Shown: positions 17,674 through 26,884, counted from the first letter of the stretch. The stretch is DNA of 56,527 bases from Fibrobacter sp. (GCA_017530965.1 JAFXLS010000028.1:1-56527), one strand, 5' to 3'. The notes: a model not told the origin generated them from the sequence alone. Numbers and translations: made by a program.

Positions 17674-18498
17674 CTAAGGAACACGCCTCTTTATAGTGGG
17701 CACGCTGGCAAGCAGTTTCTGGGTATATTCATGCTGGGGGTTCGTCAAGACAACGTCTGCCGCGCCCCGCTCCACAATATGGCCAAAATACATCACCAAC
17801 ACATCGTCGCTCAAGGCGCGAACTACCTGCATGTCGTGACTGATAAACACAATAGAAAGCCCGAATTCGTTGCGCAAGTCATCTAGCAAATGCAAAATCT
17901 GCGCCTGCACTGAAACGTCCAAGGCGCTGGTGACTTCGTCACACAAAAGGATCTTGGGCTTGACCATCAAGCTGCGGGCAATGCACAGGCGCTGCCGCTG
18001 GCCCCCCGAGAATTCGTGGGGGAACTTTTGGAGAGTTTGGGCGGGCAAAGAAACCCGCTCCAAAAGTTCTCTTGCACGCGTTTCCGCATCTGCAACCTTT
18101 ACACCGCGTGCAAGCAGCGGCGCCGTCAAGATTTCAGCTACCGTCTGGCGGGGATTCAAGCTACTGAAGGGATCCTGAAAAATCATCTGCACCAAGTCAG
18201 AAACCCGGCGTTCTCCTCCAGAATTCTTTCCAGCAATGCGGCCCTTCACAACGGGCTCGCCGAAAAGCTTAAATTCGCCTGAATCCATGGGCACAAGTCC
18301 CACCAGGGACTTAACAAGAGTCGACTTTCCGCAACCGGACTCCCCCACAATCGAAAGGATTTTTCCGGCTTCAAGCACAAAAGAGACATCTTCTACCGCA
18401 GTAAAATAGTTCTGGACCTTGCCCAAAACGCCACCGCGAATCGGGAACTTCACCGTAAGCCCCGAAACCTCCATTGCAGGTACGGATTCCTGAGCCAT
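17674..18498 (-). CDS. Opp/Dpp-type ABC transporter ATP-binding protein
   Basis: 274 residues. Walker A GESGCGKS, Q-loop MIFQDPFSSLNP, signature FSGGQRQRLCIARSL, Walker B ILLCDEVTSALD and a switch His in FISHDM. The C-terminal HEYTQKLLASVP is typical of OppF/DppF. This group energises oligopeptide or nickel importers. No permease, second ATPase or binding protein lies nearby, so it is an orphan here. It begins 2 nt after the xseB stop. Confidence 0.9.
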   Translation of the reverse strand: MAQESVPAMEVSGLTVKFPIRGGVLGKVQNYFTAVEDVSFVLEAGKILSIVGESGCGKSTLVKSLVGLVPMDSGEFKLFGEPVVKGRIAGKNSGGERRVSDLVQMIFQDPFSSLNPRQTVAEILTAPLLARGVKVADAETRARELLERVSLPAQTLQKFPHEFSGGQRQRLCIARSLMVKPKILLCDEVTSALDVSVQAQILHLLDDLRNEFGLSIVFISHDMQVVRALSDDVLVMYFGHIVERGAADVVLTNPQHEYTQKLLASVPTIKRRVP

Positions 18499-18500
18499 TC

Positions 18501-18719
18501 CTAAGCCTCAGATTCCGTTTCGCCGTCAAGGCCCGAAAGGGCTTCCTGCACGTTTTTCTCGGTTGCAAGCAAAATTTTGCGGCATTTTCGCAAAAGTTCG
18601 GTTGCTTCCTGTACCGCGCCAGCCAATTCGTCTATTTCCATCTCGGAATTGTCAATTCGCTCCAAGATACTCTCTAAACGCTCCATTGCGGTTTTATATT
18701 CAAAATTTTCGGTACTCAT
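18501..18719 (-). CDS. xseB: Exodeoxyribonuclease VII small subunit
   Basis: 72 residues from the ATG at 18719. Family features are FEYKTAMERLESILERIDNS, EMEIDELAGAVQEATELL and a C-terminal helix ending in an acidic tail. The small subunit binds XseA in the complex that degrades single-stranded DNA. An open frame extends upstream but overlaps the divergent lipoprotein gene; 72 residues is the normal family length. The xseA gene is not in the window. Confidence 0.9.
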   Translation of the reverse strand: MSTENFEYKTAMERLESILERIDNSEMEIDELAGAVQEATELLRKCRKILLATEKNVQEALSGLDGETESEA

Positions 18720-18756
18720 GTAGATGAATATAGTTATCTTTAACGAAGAGAGTTTT

Positions 18757-19461
18757 ATGAAGAAGACCAAGCGAAGTGTTTTGGACATTTGCCTTGCGCT
18801 TATAGCGGGGGGGCTTTTTGTTGCATGCCTCCACGTTCCAAACGCTCCCAGCGACGAGCCCAAAATCACCTCTGTCGAAATCCTGGTAAAGCAATTCGAC
18901 GAAACAAGGGAATCTCCCCTCAAAATCAATTCCGACGAAGATGCCGAACTGATTGCCCTAGTCAATCCCAGCAAGTTCAAGGACGATGTCAAGTATTACT
19001 GGTACAAGGGTGACGACATGCTAGGAGAAGGCATGACCTACGCCATTACCACCGACGACATGGCATCCAGCAAAAAAAGCAAGAAAAAGATTCCCGACAT
19101 AGTGGTCATCGAAGACCGCGAAAAGAATCATCTCGAGACCAAATTCCAAGTCATTATCAACGTTCCACCGCAGATTTCAGCTAAAACTCAACCTGCTGAT
19201 GGAGACACCCTGTACGGCAACACCCACACCCCCTTCCTGTTTTCTTGGCAATCCTCCGACCGAGACGAAAGTGGCCTTTTATCCCATACGCTGGAAATTG
19301 ACGGCACCCGGTACAACGTAGGTGAACTACAGCAAATATACCAGTCCGGATTTGCCGAAGGACGACATTCTTACCGCATTCTGGTAGAAGACTCTTTGGG
19401 CGACAAGGATTCTATTCCTGAACGGGAATTTTTTGTCGTTGACACCGTGGGGGCACCATGA
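18757..19461 (+). CDS. Lipoprotein with PKD/FN3-like domains (first of three paralogues)
   Basis: 234 residues from the ATG at 18757 (MKKTKRSVLD), preceded by GAGAG. The signal sequence ends with the lipobox LFVAC. An Ig/PKD-like domain (VKYYWYKGDDML) is followed by a second beta domain beginning PADGDTLYGNTHTPFLFSW. The same two-domain order occurs in the next two genes. Function is unknown. Its stop overlaps the next start as ATGA. It is divergent from xseB with only 37 nt between the start codons. Confidence 0.8.
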   Translation: MKKTKRSVLDICLALIAGGLFVACLHVPNAPSDEPKITSVEILVKQFDETRESPLKINSDEDAELIALVNPSKFKDDVKYYWYKGDDMLGEGMTYAITTDDMASSKKSKKKIPDIVVIEDREKNHLETKFQVIINVPPQISAKTQPADGDTLYGNTHTPFLFSWQSSDRDESGLLSHTLEIDGTRYNVGELQQIYQSGFAEGRHSYRILVEDSLGDKDSIPEREFFVVDTVGAP

Positions 19462-20750
19462 TTTTTCAAAATTCGAAACCGGCAGCCCTCTTCGGCATAC
19501 TCATTCTAGCACTCCTTGCATGCACCAATTCCGACGAATATCTGTTCAACGATCAGGGATCCCAGGAAATCGAGATTTCCGCCGTCGTAACCAGATCTTT
19601 CGACAGCGATGCCCATAAGACTAAAGCCGACACCATTCAGCCGGGCGACTCACTCATATTCTTGACCTCGGTATCCCCATCTAAGTCCATTCGAAACAAA
19701 CAATACTACTGGACCATAGACGGCGGGAACTTCGCCAGTGAGTATAGCTTCCAAAAAAGCATCAACGATCCAGGCATCCACAAGGTCGCATTCGTCTTCG
19801 TTGATTTTTTCGGAGACACCTTAAGCGATACCTTGACCATTACCGTCGCCACTCCCCCCATTATGGACACTGAAAATTTCATTCCGGCAACAGGAACCCA
19901 GAACTTGGCTCCGGATAGCGCCATTCATTTTGCATGGAATTCTTACGACCCCGATTCCCTGTGGGATCTTTCATTCCGCTTTACGTTGCAGGACAGCGAT
20001 AAAGATACCATCGTAGATACTTTGCTTCACCAGGCCTACTTCAAATACAGCAAGAAGCTTTCTTCTTTGCAAAAATACACCTGGACAGTCAAGGCTTACA
20101 ACGAATTCAATCAAAAATCCAACGAGACCCTGACCGCCTCTTTTTACACCAAAGGACGCAAAGGGGAAGGAGCCGTTTCAGGTACACTCCAAACAAGTTC
20201 CAGCCCCAAAGAACAGGATTTTAAAGTCATACTTTTAGACTCCCTACAGGAACCACTCGATACGCTCCAGCTTACCGGAAAACCTAGTGCCGACTTCAAT
20301 ATCCAGCCACTGGCCAAAGGCATCTACAGTGTGGCAATTTCTGTAGACAACGCAAGCGATTTCAAATCCGACACCATCCGCTTTAAACTAGAGGCAAACC
20401 AGGTGTCCCAGCTAGACACAATCACCCTCGTAGACGAAATTCCTCCTCGCATCCAGAGTATTTCTGACAGTGACACCCTCGACATTTCAGATACGTTGCG
20501 TTTTATCGTCTTTGACCAGGGCGGTCCCCTTTCCTCATCCAAGATTAACATTTCCTACGAAAACAGAAACCTTCAAGACTTCACGCTCTCGAAGGATACG
20601 CTATACATTCCATTCAATAAAGAAGCGTCTGCTCAAAACTGGACAACCAAGTTCATCACTGTAAGCGTGACCGACCCCAGCCTCAACACCGCCAAGCACA
20701 TTTTCTACCTCCGTCCCAACTCTACCCTTCCGGAGGTTTTCAGTGAATAA
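19458..20750 (+). CDS. Lipoprotein with four beta-sandwich domains (second paralogue)
   Basis: 430 residues with lipobox ALLAC near residue 21. An Ig-like domain (QYYWTIDGGNFASEYSFQKS) and an FN3-like domain (PATGTQNLAPDSAIHFAWNS) align with the preceding gene. They are followed by a carboxypeptidase-regulatory-like domain (VSGTLQTSSSPKEQDFKVIL) and a final domain starting DEIPPRIQSIS. Translation is coupled at both ends: an ATGA start overlap and an 8-nt overlap with the next gene. It is probably held at the envelope by its lipid anchor; role unknown. Confidence 0.8.
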   Translation: MIFQNSKPAALFGILILALLACTNSDEYLFNDQGSQEIEISAVVTRSFDSDAHKTKADTIQPGDSLIFLTSVSPSKSIRNKQYYWTIDGGNFASEYSFQKSINDPGIHKVAFVFVDFFGDTLSDTLTITVATPPIMDTENFIPATGTQNLAPDSAIHFAWNSYDPDSLWDLSFRFTLQDSDKDTIVDTLLHQAYFKYSKKLSSLQKYTWTVKAYNEFNQKSNETLTASFYTKGRKGEGAVSGTLQTSSSPKEQDFKVILLDSLQEPLDTLQLTGKPSADFNIQPLAKGIYSVAISVDNASDFKSDTIRFKLEANQVSQLDTITLVDEIPPRIQSISDSDTLDISDTLRFIVFDQGGPLSSSKINISYENRNLQDFTLSKDTLYIPFNKEASAQNWTTKFITVSVTDPSLNTAKHIFYLRPNSTLPEVFSE

Positions 20751-22113
20751 GCTTTTATGCATTTCGCTTTTTGCCCTATCGATTACCTTGACGGCCTGTG
20801 GCGACGAGCACCTGGTTGAGCAAGAAACGGCCACCCTCAAGCAATATGTTTTTGCCGGCCCCGACGGTTTTAACGGAGACATAGCCAATTACTACGACCC
20901 CGTCACTGAAATATACGTGGAGCAAGGCCAGACTATCAAGTTCTTTGCAGGTTACTCCGCCGGCGCACGCATCTACACTGACGAAACATTACAGCAAAAC
21001 TACAACGGCCTTCTCTGGAAAATCGACGAAAGCACATACAACCTGAGTTCGTTCCGCCATACATTCTCCACGCCGGGTGAATACAAAGGCTCCCTGGAAA
21101 CCACAGACTATTTCGGCGATACGTTGCGTACAACATTTAAAATCTACGTGAACACGCCAAACAGCATCACCCTTGAGCAACCTTACGACGGCTACAACCA
21201 GGCGAGTCCTAACAACAACCAGGGACTCACGCTGCAATGGAACATTTCCGGAATCGACCCCTGGGAGACACCCCGGTGTTTAATCTTTATGGATTACGAC
21301 CCCGAAAACGTTTGGGATTCTCCACTGGGGTACACGGACTGTAATTCACCGGTCACACTTAAAGGCTCTCTCATCCAATCTTACGACGCCGTTACGCAAG
21401 AATACATTAGCGCCTACGACAGTTCCTTCACCCTGTACTGGGGCGCCAAAATGTTCACCAAGAGCCAAAGCGGCCGAGAATACCGCGACTCTACAGAAAT
21501 ATTCCACTTCTCGACCAAGATTCTCGATGAAACTTCGACATTGAAAATTCCCTTGGTATACAGTCATTACAGGGACAATTCCATTTTGCAAACAGAAATC
21601 TATCTGATTTCAGAAGAGGGAGACACCCTGCAGACCCTTACCAACAACTTGATATATAACACCATTACCACCAAAGTCGAACCTCAAAACGGGCTCAAGA
21701 TTGTTCTGAAGGAAACCTACCGCAGAGAATACGCAAGCGAAAGCCTTGTGGTGGACATTCCCGCCCATACGGTACTCACCACGGATACAGTCTTTCTGAA
21801 AGACCAGACGCCTCCGCAAATTGCAATCATCAACGACCAGGTTCTGAATTCCGACTCTATCGCCTTTTACATTTACGATGACGGTTCCGGTCTCAACGCA
21901 TCCAAGTTGATAGTCACCTTGGATTTCGACACATTGAATTTCAACTATAATACCCCTACGCTGACATTCTACAAGAACTGCTTTAACACCTGCAGGCTCT
22001 CAATCGTCGGCGAAGACTATTCAAAGAATAGCTTGCCAGATGTTTATTGGACAATCCAGAACGTCCCCGGCTACCGGCTAATTTCGGGTCCTTATCCAAA
22101 CGAGGGTATCTGA
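20743..22113 (+). CDS. Lipoprotein with Ig/FN3-like domains (third paralogue)
   Basis: 456 residues. It starts at GTG (20743) with GGAGG 7 nt upstream, 8 nt inside the preceding gene. Lipobox TLTAC. The domain order matches its neighbour: Ig-like (GLLWKIDESTYNLSSFRHTF), FN3-like (PNNNQGLTLQWNISGIDPWE), a central beta domain, then DQTPPQIAIINDQVLNSDSI, which parallels the final domain of the second paralogue. Cys pairs near CLIFMDYDPENVWD and NCFNTC may be disulfides. Function unknown. Confidence 0.8.
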   Translation: MNKLLCISLFALSITLTACGDEHLVEQETATLKQYVFAGPDGFNGDIANYYDPVTEIYVEQGQTIKFFAGYSAGARIYTDETLQQNYNGLLWKIDESTYNLSSFRHTFSTPGEYKGSLETTDYFGDTLRTTFKIYVNTPNSITLEQPYDGYNQASPNNNQGLTLQWNISGIDPWETPRCLIFMDYDPENVWDSPLGYTDCNSPVTLKGSLIQSYDAVTQEYISAYDSSFTLYWGAKMFTKSQSGREYRDSTEIFHFSTKILDETSTLKIPLVYSHYRDNSILQTEIYLISEEGDTLQTLTNNLIYNTITTKVEPQNGLKIVLKETYRREYASESLVVDIPAHTVLTTDTVFLKDQTPPQIAIINDQVLNSDSIAFYIYDDGSGLNASKLIVTLDFDTLNFNYNTPTLTFYKNCFNTCRLSIVGEDYSKNSLPDVYWTIQNVPGYRLISGPYPNEGI

Positions 22114-22114
22114 C

Positions 22115-22735
22115 ATGTTGCGCCTTGTAACGATATTCCTCCTTTGCGCAGTGGTCTACACATTTGCAGACCCCAAGGTTTTGCACGTATCCACCATTCC
22201 CAGCAACGCCGACATTTATGTCGACGAAATTCGCCCCAACCACGCCAAAGCCCCGGCCTATATTTCGCCAGCCGTTATCGAAATTGCCGACGATTCCTTA
22301 GCAAGCGAAGTTCTGATATCCCTATTTAATCCCGGTTTCATGGACACCACTCTTCGGGTAAGATTGTCTCCCAAGGACACCTCTTACATCATTATTTCGC
22401 AAAATCCCATTTCTGACGAAGACTTACTGGACAAGCAGCAATCGGAACTTTCAAAGCGCAAACGGGCCAATTTCGGGAAGGGGCTCATGAAATTTTCGCT
22501 TATTCCCCTCGCCCTGGGCCTTGCATCGGGCGCGATTGCCTATTACGAAATCGAAAAAGCAAAAGACAGCAAGAAAACTCTTAAAAATTCCTCTATCGCG
22601 ACAGACCGTTACCAACAGGAACTCGAAGACTTTACGGATTACCGCGACAAAGCCAAGGTTGCCAAAGGCTTTAGCTACGCCGGAATCATTTCTGGAGCGG
22701 CACTTTTTTCAATCGGTTTCATTTTATACTTCTAG
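22115..22735 (+). CDS. Small PEGA-like protein with C-terminal membrane hairpin
   Basis: 206 residues, signal peptide (MLRLVTIFLLCAVVYTFA), then a PEGA-like beta domain (LHVSTIPSNADIYVDEIRPN to FMDTTLRVRLS). A charged linker leads to two hydrophobic segments (LMKFSLIPLALGLASGAIAY and FSYAGIISGAALFSIGFILYF) separated by a charged loop. The C-terminal 90 residues resemble those of the next protein. ATG begins 1 nt after the previous stop, with GAGGG upstream. PEGA domains usually act in surface or periplasmic binding; role here unknown. Confidence 0.75.
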   Translation: MLRLVTIFLLCAVVYTFADPKVLHVSTIPSNADIYVDEIRPNHAKAPAYISPAVIEIADDSLASEVLISLFNPGFMDTTLRVRLSPKDTSYIIISQNPISDEDLLDKQQSELSKRKRANFGKGLMKFSLIPLALGLASGAIAYYEIEKAKDSKKTLKNSSIATDRYQQELEDFTDYRDKAKVAKGFSYAGIISGAALFSIGFILYF

Positions 22736-22741
22736 GGCTTT

Positions 22742-24295
22742 ATGAAAAATTTCATCCTGACATTTGCACTCTTTTGGGTCAGCGCCGTTTGTGCCAGCGA
22801 AGGTATTCCGAGCCTTGTAGAGTTGGTGACGGGCACCAAGCAAGCCGCCCAGTTTTTGGGCGTTCAAAACGACACCGTAAGCCTTGGTGGAACTATCCAG
22901 GGGAAGTTCACGGTCATCCGCATTCCGAAAAACCGGTTCAAGAGCATTGTCGATGAAAAGGGCAACGACCTTCTGAACGGCACAACCGTCCCGGTAAAGG
23001 ATACTCTTGCGCAGAATTCTAATCCACAGGAACCATCTGTTCCAGACACTAATCAAGTCGAACAGGTGGCAGAACCTCACGAGCCAACCTTCTTGGATTC
23101 TGTAGCCGGCAAGCATGTTTTTGTGAACTTCGAACGCCGCAATTCCGAATCCACCTTGGCAGAACAACTGGAAAACCTGATCGTCCGTATGCTCAAGGAA
23201 TCCGGCACGCCCATCTGGTTTGTAAGCCGTCAGAACTTCGACACCTGCACCAACATGGCCTGTATCAGGGATTCCTTGAAAGTTCACGGGGCCGCCTCTG
23301 CCTATATCGGACGCATTACCTCGGCAAGGACCCCGGACTCCGTCGCAGTACAAATGTCACGCTATGTCCTCGAAGATTCCACCAAGTCTACCCCTAACAC
23401 CGTACAAATTAATTTATCCGCAATTCATGCCTTAACGGACGCCCTTTCAAAGGACAAACTACACCGCTTCGTCCTTCGTCTACAAGGCGAAGCCGTCTCT
23501 GCAGAAAAGGACAACAACAGGAGCTACGTACGCGTTGAAACCAACCCCGAAGGAGCAAACATTGTAACCAAGGGGAACGTGGACATCTGCAAAAGCCCCT
23601 GCACCTTTGTCCTGACCGATTCTGCAAAAACCGATATCTACGCATACTGGAGCGTAGACCGTCAGATGTGGGGAGCCAAGTCCAGCGTAAAACCCATTCC
23701 TGGCGATACCGCAAAAATTTCGTTAAAGCTCAAAAGGGTCAAGCCGGAACTCTTAATTCACACCACCCCCGAAGGAGCCTACATTTTTGCAGGTTCCGCC
23801 GCAGTCACAAAGAAAACCAAGCCCGTAGGAATTTCTCCCCGCAAATTCCAGATTTTTGACCCGGGCCTTTCTACAGTACAGATTCGCATGGCCGGATACA
23901 AGGATACTACAGTTACCGTGTTCGCCGCCCCCACCGAAATTACCGACGTAAACGTAAAGCTCACCCCCATTACCGACCAGCGAGAACAGCTCGCCCAGCA
24001 GGAGTGGCTTCGTGAACGCAAGAAGAACTTTATCGGCAAGACCTTAATAGGCTCTTCCATCGCCCCCATCCTTTTGGGAACGCTCATCATGTACCTCGGC
24101 ACCATCGACTACGATGACGCCGACAGAATCAAAGAAGACCTAAACCGCCCTGCAGCTAGAGGAGAGAACTTCCAGGAACAGGCGGCAGAAAACAAGGATC
24201 TGATAGACAAAGGCGACAAGAAAATGATTATCGGAGGGTCCCTGTTGGGAGCCGGAATCGTCCTATTGGGCGTCGGAATCGTTTTAAACTTCTAA
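22742..24295 (+). CDS. Double-PEGA-domain envelope protein
   Basis: 517 residues with signal peptide (ending AVCASEG). A Pro/Glu-rich linker (about 85-115) precedes an alpha/beta domain (about 118-255: KHVFVNFERRNSESTLAEQL, YIGRITSARTPDSVAVQMSR) that resembles CsgG/TolB-N-type folds; that fold is a guess. Two PEGA domains follow (VRVETNPEGANIV, about 262, and LLIHTTPEGAYIF, about 338). The C-terminus has two membrane segments separated by a charged loop, as in the preceding protein, ending VGIVLNF. It is the last gene of the coupled lipoprotein operon. Confidence 0.8.
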   Translation: MKNFILTFALFWVSAVCASEGIPSLVELVTGTKQAAQFLGVQNDTVSLGGTIQGKFTVIRIPKNRFKSIVDEKGNDLLNGTTVPVKDTLAQNSNPQEPSVPDTNQVEQVAEPHEPTFLDSVAGKHVFVNFERRNSESTLAEQLENLIVRMLKESGTPIWFVSRQNFDTCTNMACIRDSLKVHGAASAYIGRITSARTPDSVAVQMSRYVLEDSTKSTPNTVQINLSAIHALTDALSKDKLHRFVLRLQGEAVSAEKDNNRSYVRVETNPEGANIVTKGNVDICKSPCTFVLTDSAKTDIYAYWSVDRQMWGAKSSVKPIPGDTAKISLKLKRVKPELLIHTTPEGAYIFAGSAAVTKKTKPVGISPRKFQIFDPGLSTVQIRMAGYKDTTVTVFAAPTEITDVNVKLTPITDQREQLAQQEWLRERKKNFIGKTLIGSSIAPILLGTLIMYLGTIDYDDADRIKEDLNRPAARGENFQEQAAENKDLIDKGDKKMIIGGSLLGAGIVLLGVGIVLNF

Positions 24296-24379
24296 AAATA
24301 CCCGGAAATTGCACTAAAAAAGCATATTTTATTTACACAATCTGTTCCACATTGCTAAAGAAAATTTAAATTTAGACTG

Positions 24380-26005
24380 ATGCGTAAACTGTTACTAGTA
24401 CTGACTTTATTGGCTGCAGCAACCCATGCTGCAGATTTTGAAAGAATCAACTGGCGAACCCAGCTCTATTTGCAGGCTGAGCCCGCTTTCCTGAACTTCA
24501 AGGCAGACAAAAAGAAAACTCTGCTCGACGACGGTGTCGATGTGGATGTTCTTACCGTTCCGGTCTCGATCGGTTACTTGTGGTCTCCCTTGATTACGCC
24601 CCTTTGGAAGGCCGACATCCCGTTCACGCTGTGGCTCGGTGCCGAAGTCAACTCCTTCCAGTTCGGAACGATTGAAGACAGCCCGAAGTACACCTTCATC
24701 GACGACGATGGAAAGGAAAACAAGAAAAACCCGAAGGACGACGAAGAACTCTGGTTCCTTGCCTACGCACCGTCCCTCCTTGCCGGTTTTAGCTTCAACC
24801 TGGGTGGAGACTTCGACTTACGCGTCTTGGGTGGTTACGGGTTCCAGTTCTTTACCTTCTACGATGACTTTGCCGGCAACACCAAGCAGCACACAGAAAT
24901 GCTCCAGACTGGATTTGTATCGGGAGCCTTGGAATATCGCATTGGCGAATTGTTCCAGGACGTAGACTTCAAGATCGGCATCAACGTCCGCAAGGAATTC
25001 TTGCCCTACGAAAAAGTCAAGGCTCGTGACGAAGACCGCGAAGGCAGCCCTTCGCCGTACTCCGGCCTCAAGTTCGACGAAATTTCTTACAAGTGGCCTG
25101 TACGCGTCGGCCTCGAACTTTCTCTTGACTTCGGCCGCGAAAGTCGCCGTGACCGCCGCATGCGCTACAACCTGCATGACCGCGATGGCGTGCTCCGCAA
25201 GTACAGCGAAGTCAAGGACACGCTCAGTGACTGGGACTGCATGGCCATCGAACGTGACTACCGCTTCTACCTGGACGAAAACGGCGAACTTCCCGACATG
25301 AGTGAAGCCTACACCCGTACGCAGTTTGCAGACGTTCTCGAAAGCTTCCTCGCCTTCTGCCACCCGGCAGACTTGGCCACCAAGGAAAAGCTCTACGCAA
25401 CCCTCGACAGCGGTAAGATTCAGCTCAAGGAATACCAGAGCGCCCAGGAAGATTCTCGTTTCGACCAGGTCATGGCAAGCAACGACCCCGAAATGCTGGA
25501 AATGTTCTTGCTGTACTACCCCGATTCTCCGCGTAGAGCCGAAGTGGAAGCCAAGCTCCGCGGCCTCGGCGAATACGACAAGTTCCGCGCGATTCAGGCT
25601 CAGAACACCTTCAAGGCATACCTGACCTACTTGAACGACAATCCCAACGGTGCATTCCGCGACGAAGCCGAAACGGGTATCTTTGAACTGGTCAAGGCCG
25701 GCAACCGCCTTAAGGACTACGAAATTTACCTGAAGCGTTTCCCGGACGGCAAGTACGTCGAAGAAGCCAAGGCAGCATTGAAGAAGGGCAACGTTTCTTC
25801 TGAAGAAACTTCGATTATCGAATACCAGACTGGCGAAAGCTACAGCGAACCGGAACAGCAGGCTGTAGAAGAATCCTCTGCCGAAGAAGTTGAAGAAGAC
25901 GAAGAAGAAGTAAAGCCTTCCAAGAACAAGAAAGGCAAAAAGGCCAACAAGAAGGCTAAGAAGGCAGCGAAGAAGCCGGCCAAGAAAGGCAAGAAGAAAA
26001 AGTAA
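24380..26005 (+). CDS. Outer-membrane-like beta protein with repeat region and Lys/Ala-rich tail
   Basis: 541 residues, signal peptide to about 18 (LAAATHAADF). The region to about residue 255 is rich in alternating aromatic beta strands (GYLWSPLITPLWKADIPFTL, LLAGFSFNLGG, DLRVLGGYGFQFFTFYDDF), suggesting a small barrel. A helical region follows with repeats of the form F-x2-Y-L-x-P-G (MFLLYYPDSPRR, YLTYLNDNPNGAF, YEIYLKRFPDGKY). The last 60 residues switch from acidic (EEVEEDEEEV) to a basic Lys/Ala tail. I do not recognise a named family. It has its own upstream region and a strong terminator. Confidence 0.7.
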   Translation: MRKLLLVLTLLAAATHAADFERINWRTQLYLQAEPAFLNFKADKKKTLLDDGVDVDVLTVPVSIGYLWSPLITPLWKADIPFTLWLGAEVNSFQFGTIEDSPKYTFIDDDGKENKKNPKDDEELWFLAYAPSLLAGFSFNLGGDFDLRVLGGYGFQFFTFYDDFAGNTKQHTEMLQTGFVSGALEYRIGELFQDVDFKIGINVRKEFLPYEKVKARDEDREGSPSPYSGLKFDEISYKWPVRVGLELSLDFGRESRRDRRMRYNLHDRDGVLRKYSEVKDTLSDWDCMAIERDYRFYLDENGELPDMSEAYTRTQFADVLESFLAFCHPADLATKEKLYATLDSGKIQLKEYQSAQEDSRFDQVMASNDPEMLEMFLLYYPDSPRRAEVEAKLRGLGEYDKFRAIQAQNTFKAYLTYLNDNPNGAFRDEAETGIFELVKAGNRLKDYEIYLKRFPDGKYVEEAKAALKKGNVSSEETSIIEYQTGESYSEPEQQAVEESSAEEVEEDEEEVKPSKNKKGKKANKKAKKAAKKPAKKGKKKK

Positions 26006-26027
26006 TTCGCAGGAATTCACGAACAGC

Positions 26028-26056
26028 ATCCCCGGTAACCGCCGGGGATTTTTTTT
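26028..26056 (+). terminator. Terminator after the Lys-rich-tail protein gene
   Basis: ATCCCCGG pairs with CCGGGGAT around a short loop and runs into eight T. Confidence 0.92.
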
Positions 26057-26074
26057 GACCTACAGCGTCAAATT

Positions 26075-26084
26075 CTATATTTAG
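26075..26084 (+). promoter_or_regulatory. Candidate -10 element (CTATATTTAG) of dedA
   Basis: TTTGAC at 26053-26058 lies 16 nt upstream of TATATT. The ATG follows only 4 nt after the element, so the transcript would be leaderless or nearly so. No Shine-Dalgarno is visible, consistent with that. Confidence 0.45.
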
Positions 26085-26088
26085 CCCC

Positions 26089-26823
26089 ATGAATAAAAAA
26101 CTCTTCGTTCTCGCTGTCGTTACCTTGTTCGCAACCATCGTCTTTGCAGAACCCACTGTCGCCGACACCGTTTCGCAAGCCGCCCCCGCAACAAAGTCTA
26201 CCGGCATTTATACCCAGATTATCGACTGGTACAACGCCCATTTGAACTACTGGTCTATCGCCCTGTTGATGGCCATCGAAAGTTCCTTCATCCCCTTTCC
26301 CTCGGAATTGGTGGTTCCCCCCGCAGCCTACAAGGCCTTGCAACCTGATTCTGGCTTGAGCATCGTGTTGATTGTTATTGCCGCAAGCGTAGGCGCACTC
26401 GTAGGCGCCTACATCAACTACTTCTTGGCCAAGTTCCTGGGACGTCCAATTATCTACAAGTTCGCCGACAGCCGCCTCGGGCACTTCCTATTGTTAGACA
26501 CAGGCAAAGTCCAAAAGGCCGAAGACTACTTCCGTGAACACGGCGCCGTTTCCACTTTTGTAGGCCGATTGATTACGGTTATTCGCCAGCTGATTTCGAT
26601 TCCGGCAGGTATCGCCAACATGAAGCTGGTTCCGTTTACAGTTTACACCTTCTTGGGAGCCACCGTCTGGAACTGCGTACTGGCCGGCCTGGGCTACCTC
26701 GCCCACGGACAGAAGGACATCATCGAGAAATACAATTCCGAACTCGCTATCGCCTTGCTCGCCTTCGGCGCCCTGTTTATCGGTTACATGGTCTGGAACG
26801 CCGTTAAGCCCCGCAAGAAATAA
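26089..26823 (+). CDS. DedA-family membrane protein
   Basis: 244 residues. The core carries the DedA/VTT motifs ESSFIPFPSELVVPPAAY and GRLITVIRQLISIPAG with a re-entrant-like hydrophobic pattern, then two C-terminal helices. Known DedA proteins act as lipid (undecaprenyl phosphate or phospholipid) flippases. An additional N-terminal signal-like segment ending VFAEPTV with a Thr/Ala-rich stretch precedes the core, which is longer than in E. coli DedA. Single-gene unit with hairpins downstream. Confidence 0.92.
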   Translation: MNKKLFVLAVVTLFATIVFAEPTVADTVSQAAPATKSTGIYTQIIDWYNAHLNYWSIALLMAIESSFIPFPSELVVPPAAYKALQPDSGLSIVLIVIAASVGALVGAYINYFLAKFLGRPIIYKFADSRLGHFLLLDTGKVQKAEDYFREHGAVSTFVGRLITVIRQLISIPAGIANMKLVPFTVYTFLGATVWNCVLAGLGYLAHGQKDIIEKYNSELAIALLAFGALFIGYMVWNAVKPRKK

Positions 26824-26852
26824 AATCCGAATTAAGTAGCCTCACGGATTTG

Positions 26853-26874
26853 GAATCACAAACGTGATTCTTTT
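26853..26874 (+). terminator. Terminator after dedA
   Basis: GAATCAC/GTGATTC stem with a 4-nt loop and TTTT. A modest hairpin at the expected place 30 nt past the stop. Confidence 0.65.
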
Positions 26875-26884
26875 GTAGGTATGA

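Noticed and set aside
18720..18992. N-terminal extension of xseB by 91 codons
   Set aside because: It would overlap the divergent lipoprotein gene; the family is about 70-80 residues and the internal ATG begins at the conserved region.
24818..26029. 403-codon open frame opposite the Lys-rich-tail protein
   Set aside because: Its Leu/Phe/Val-rich composition is the reverse complement of the Lys/Glu-rich gene; no start signal or family match.
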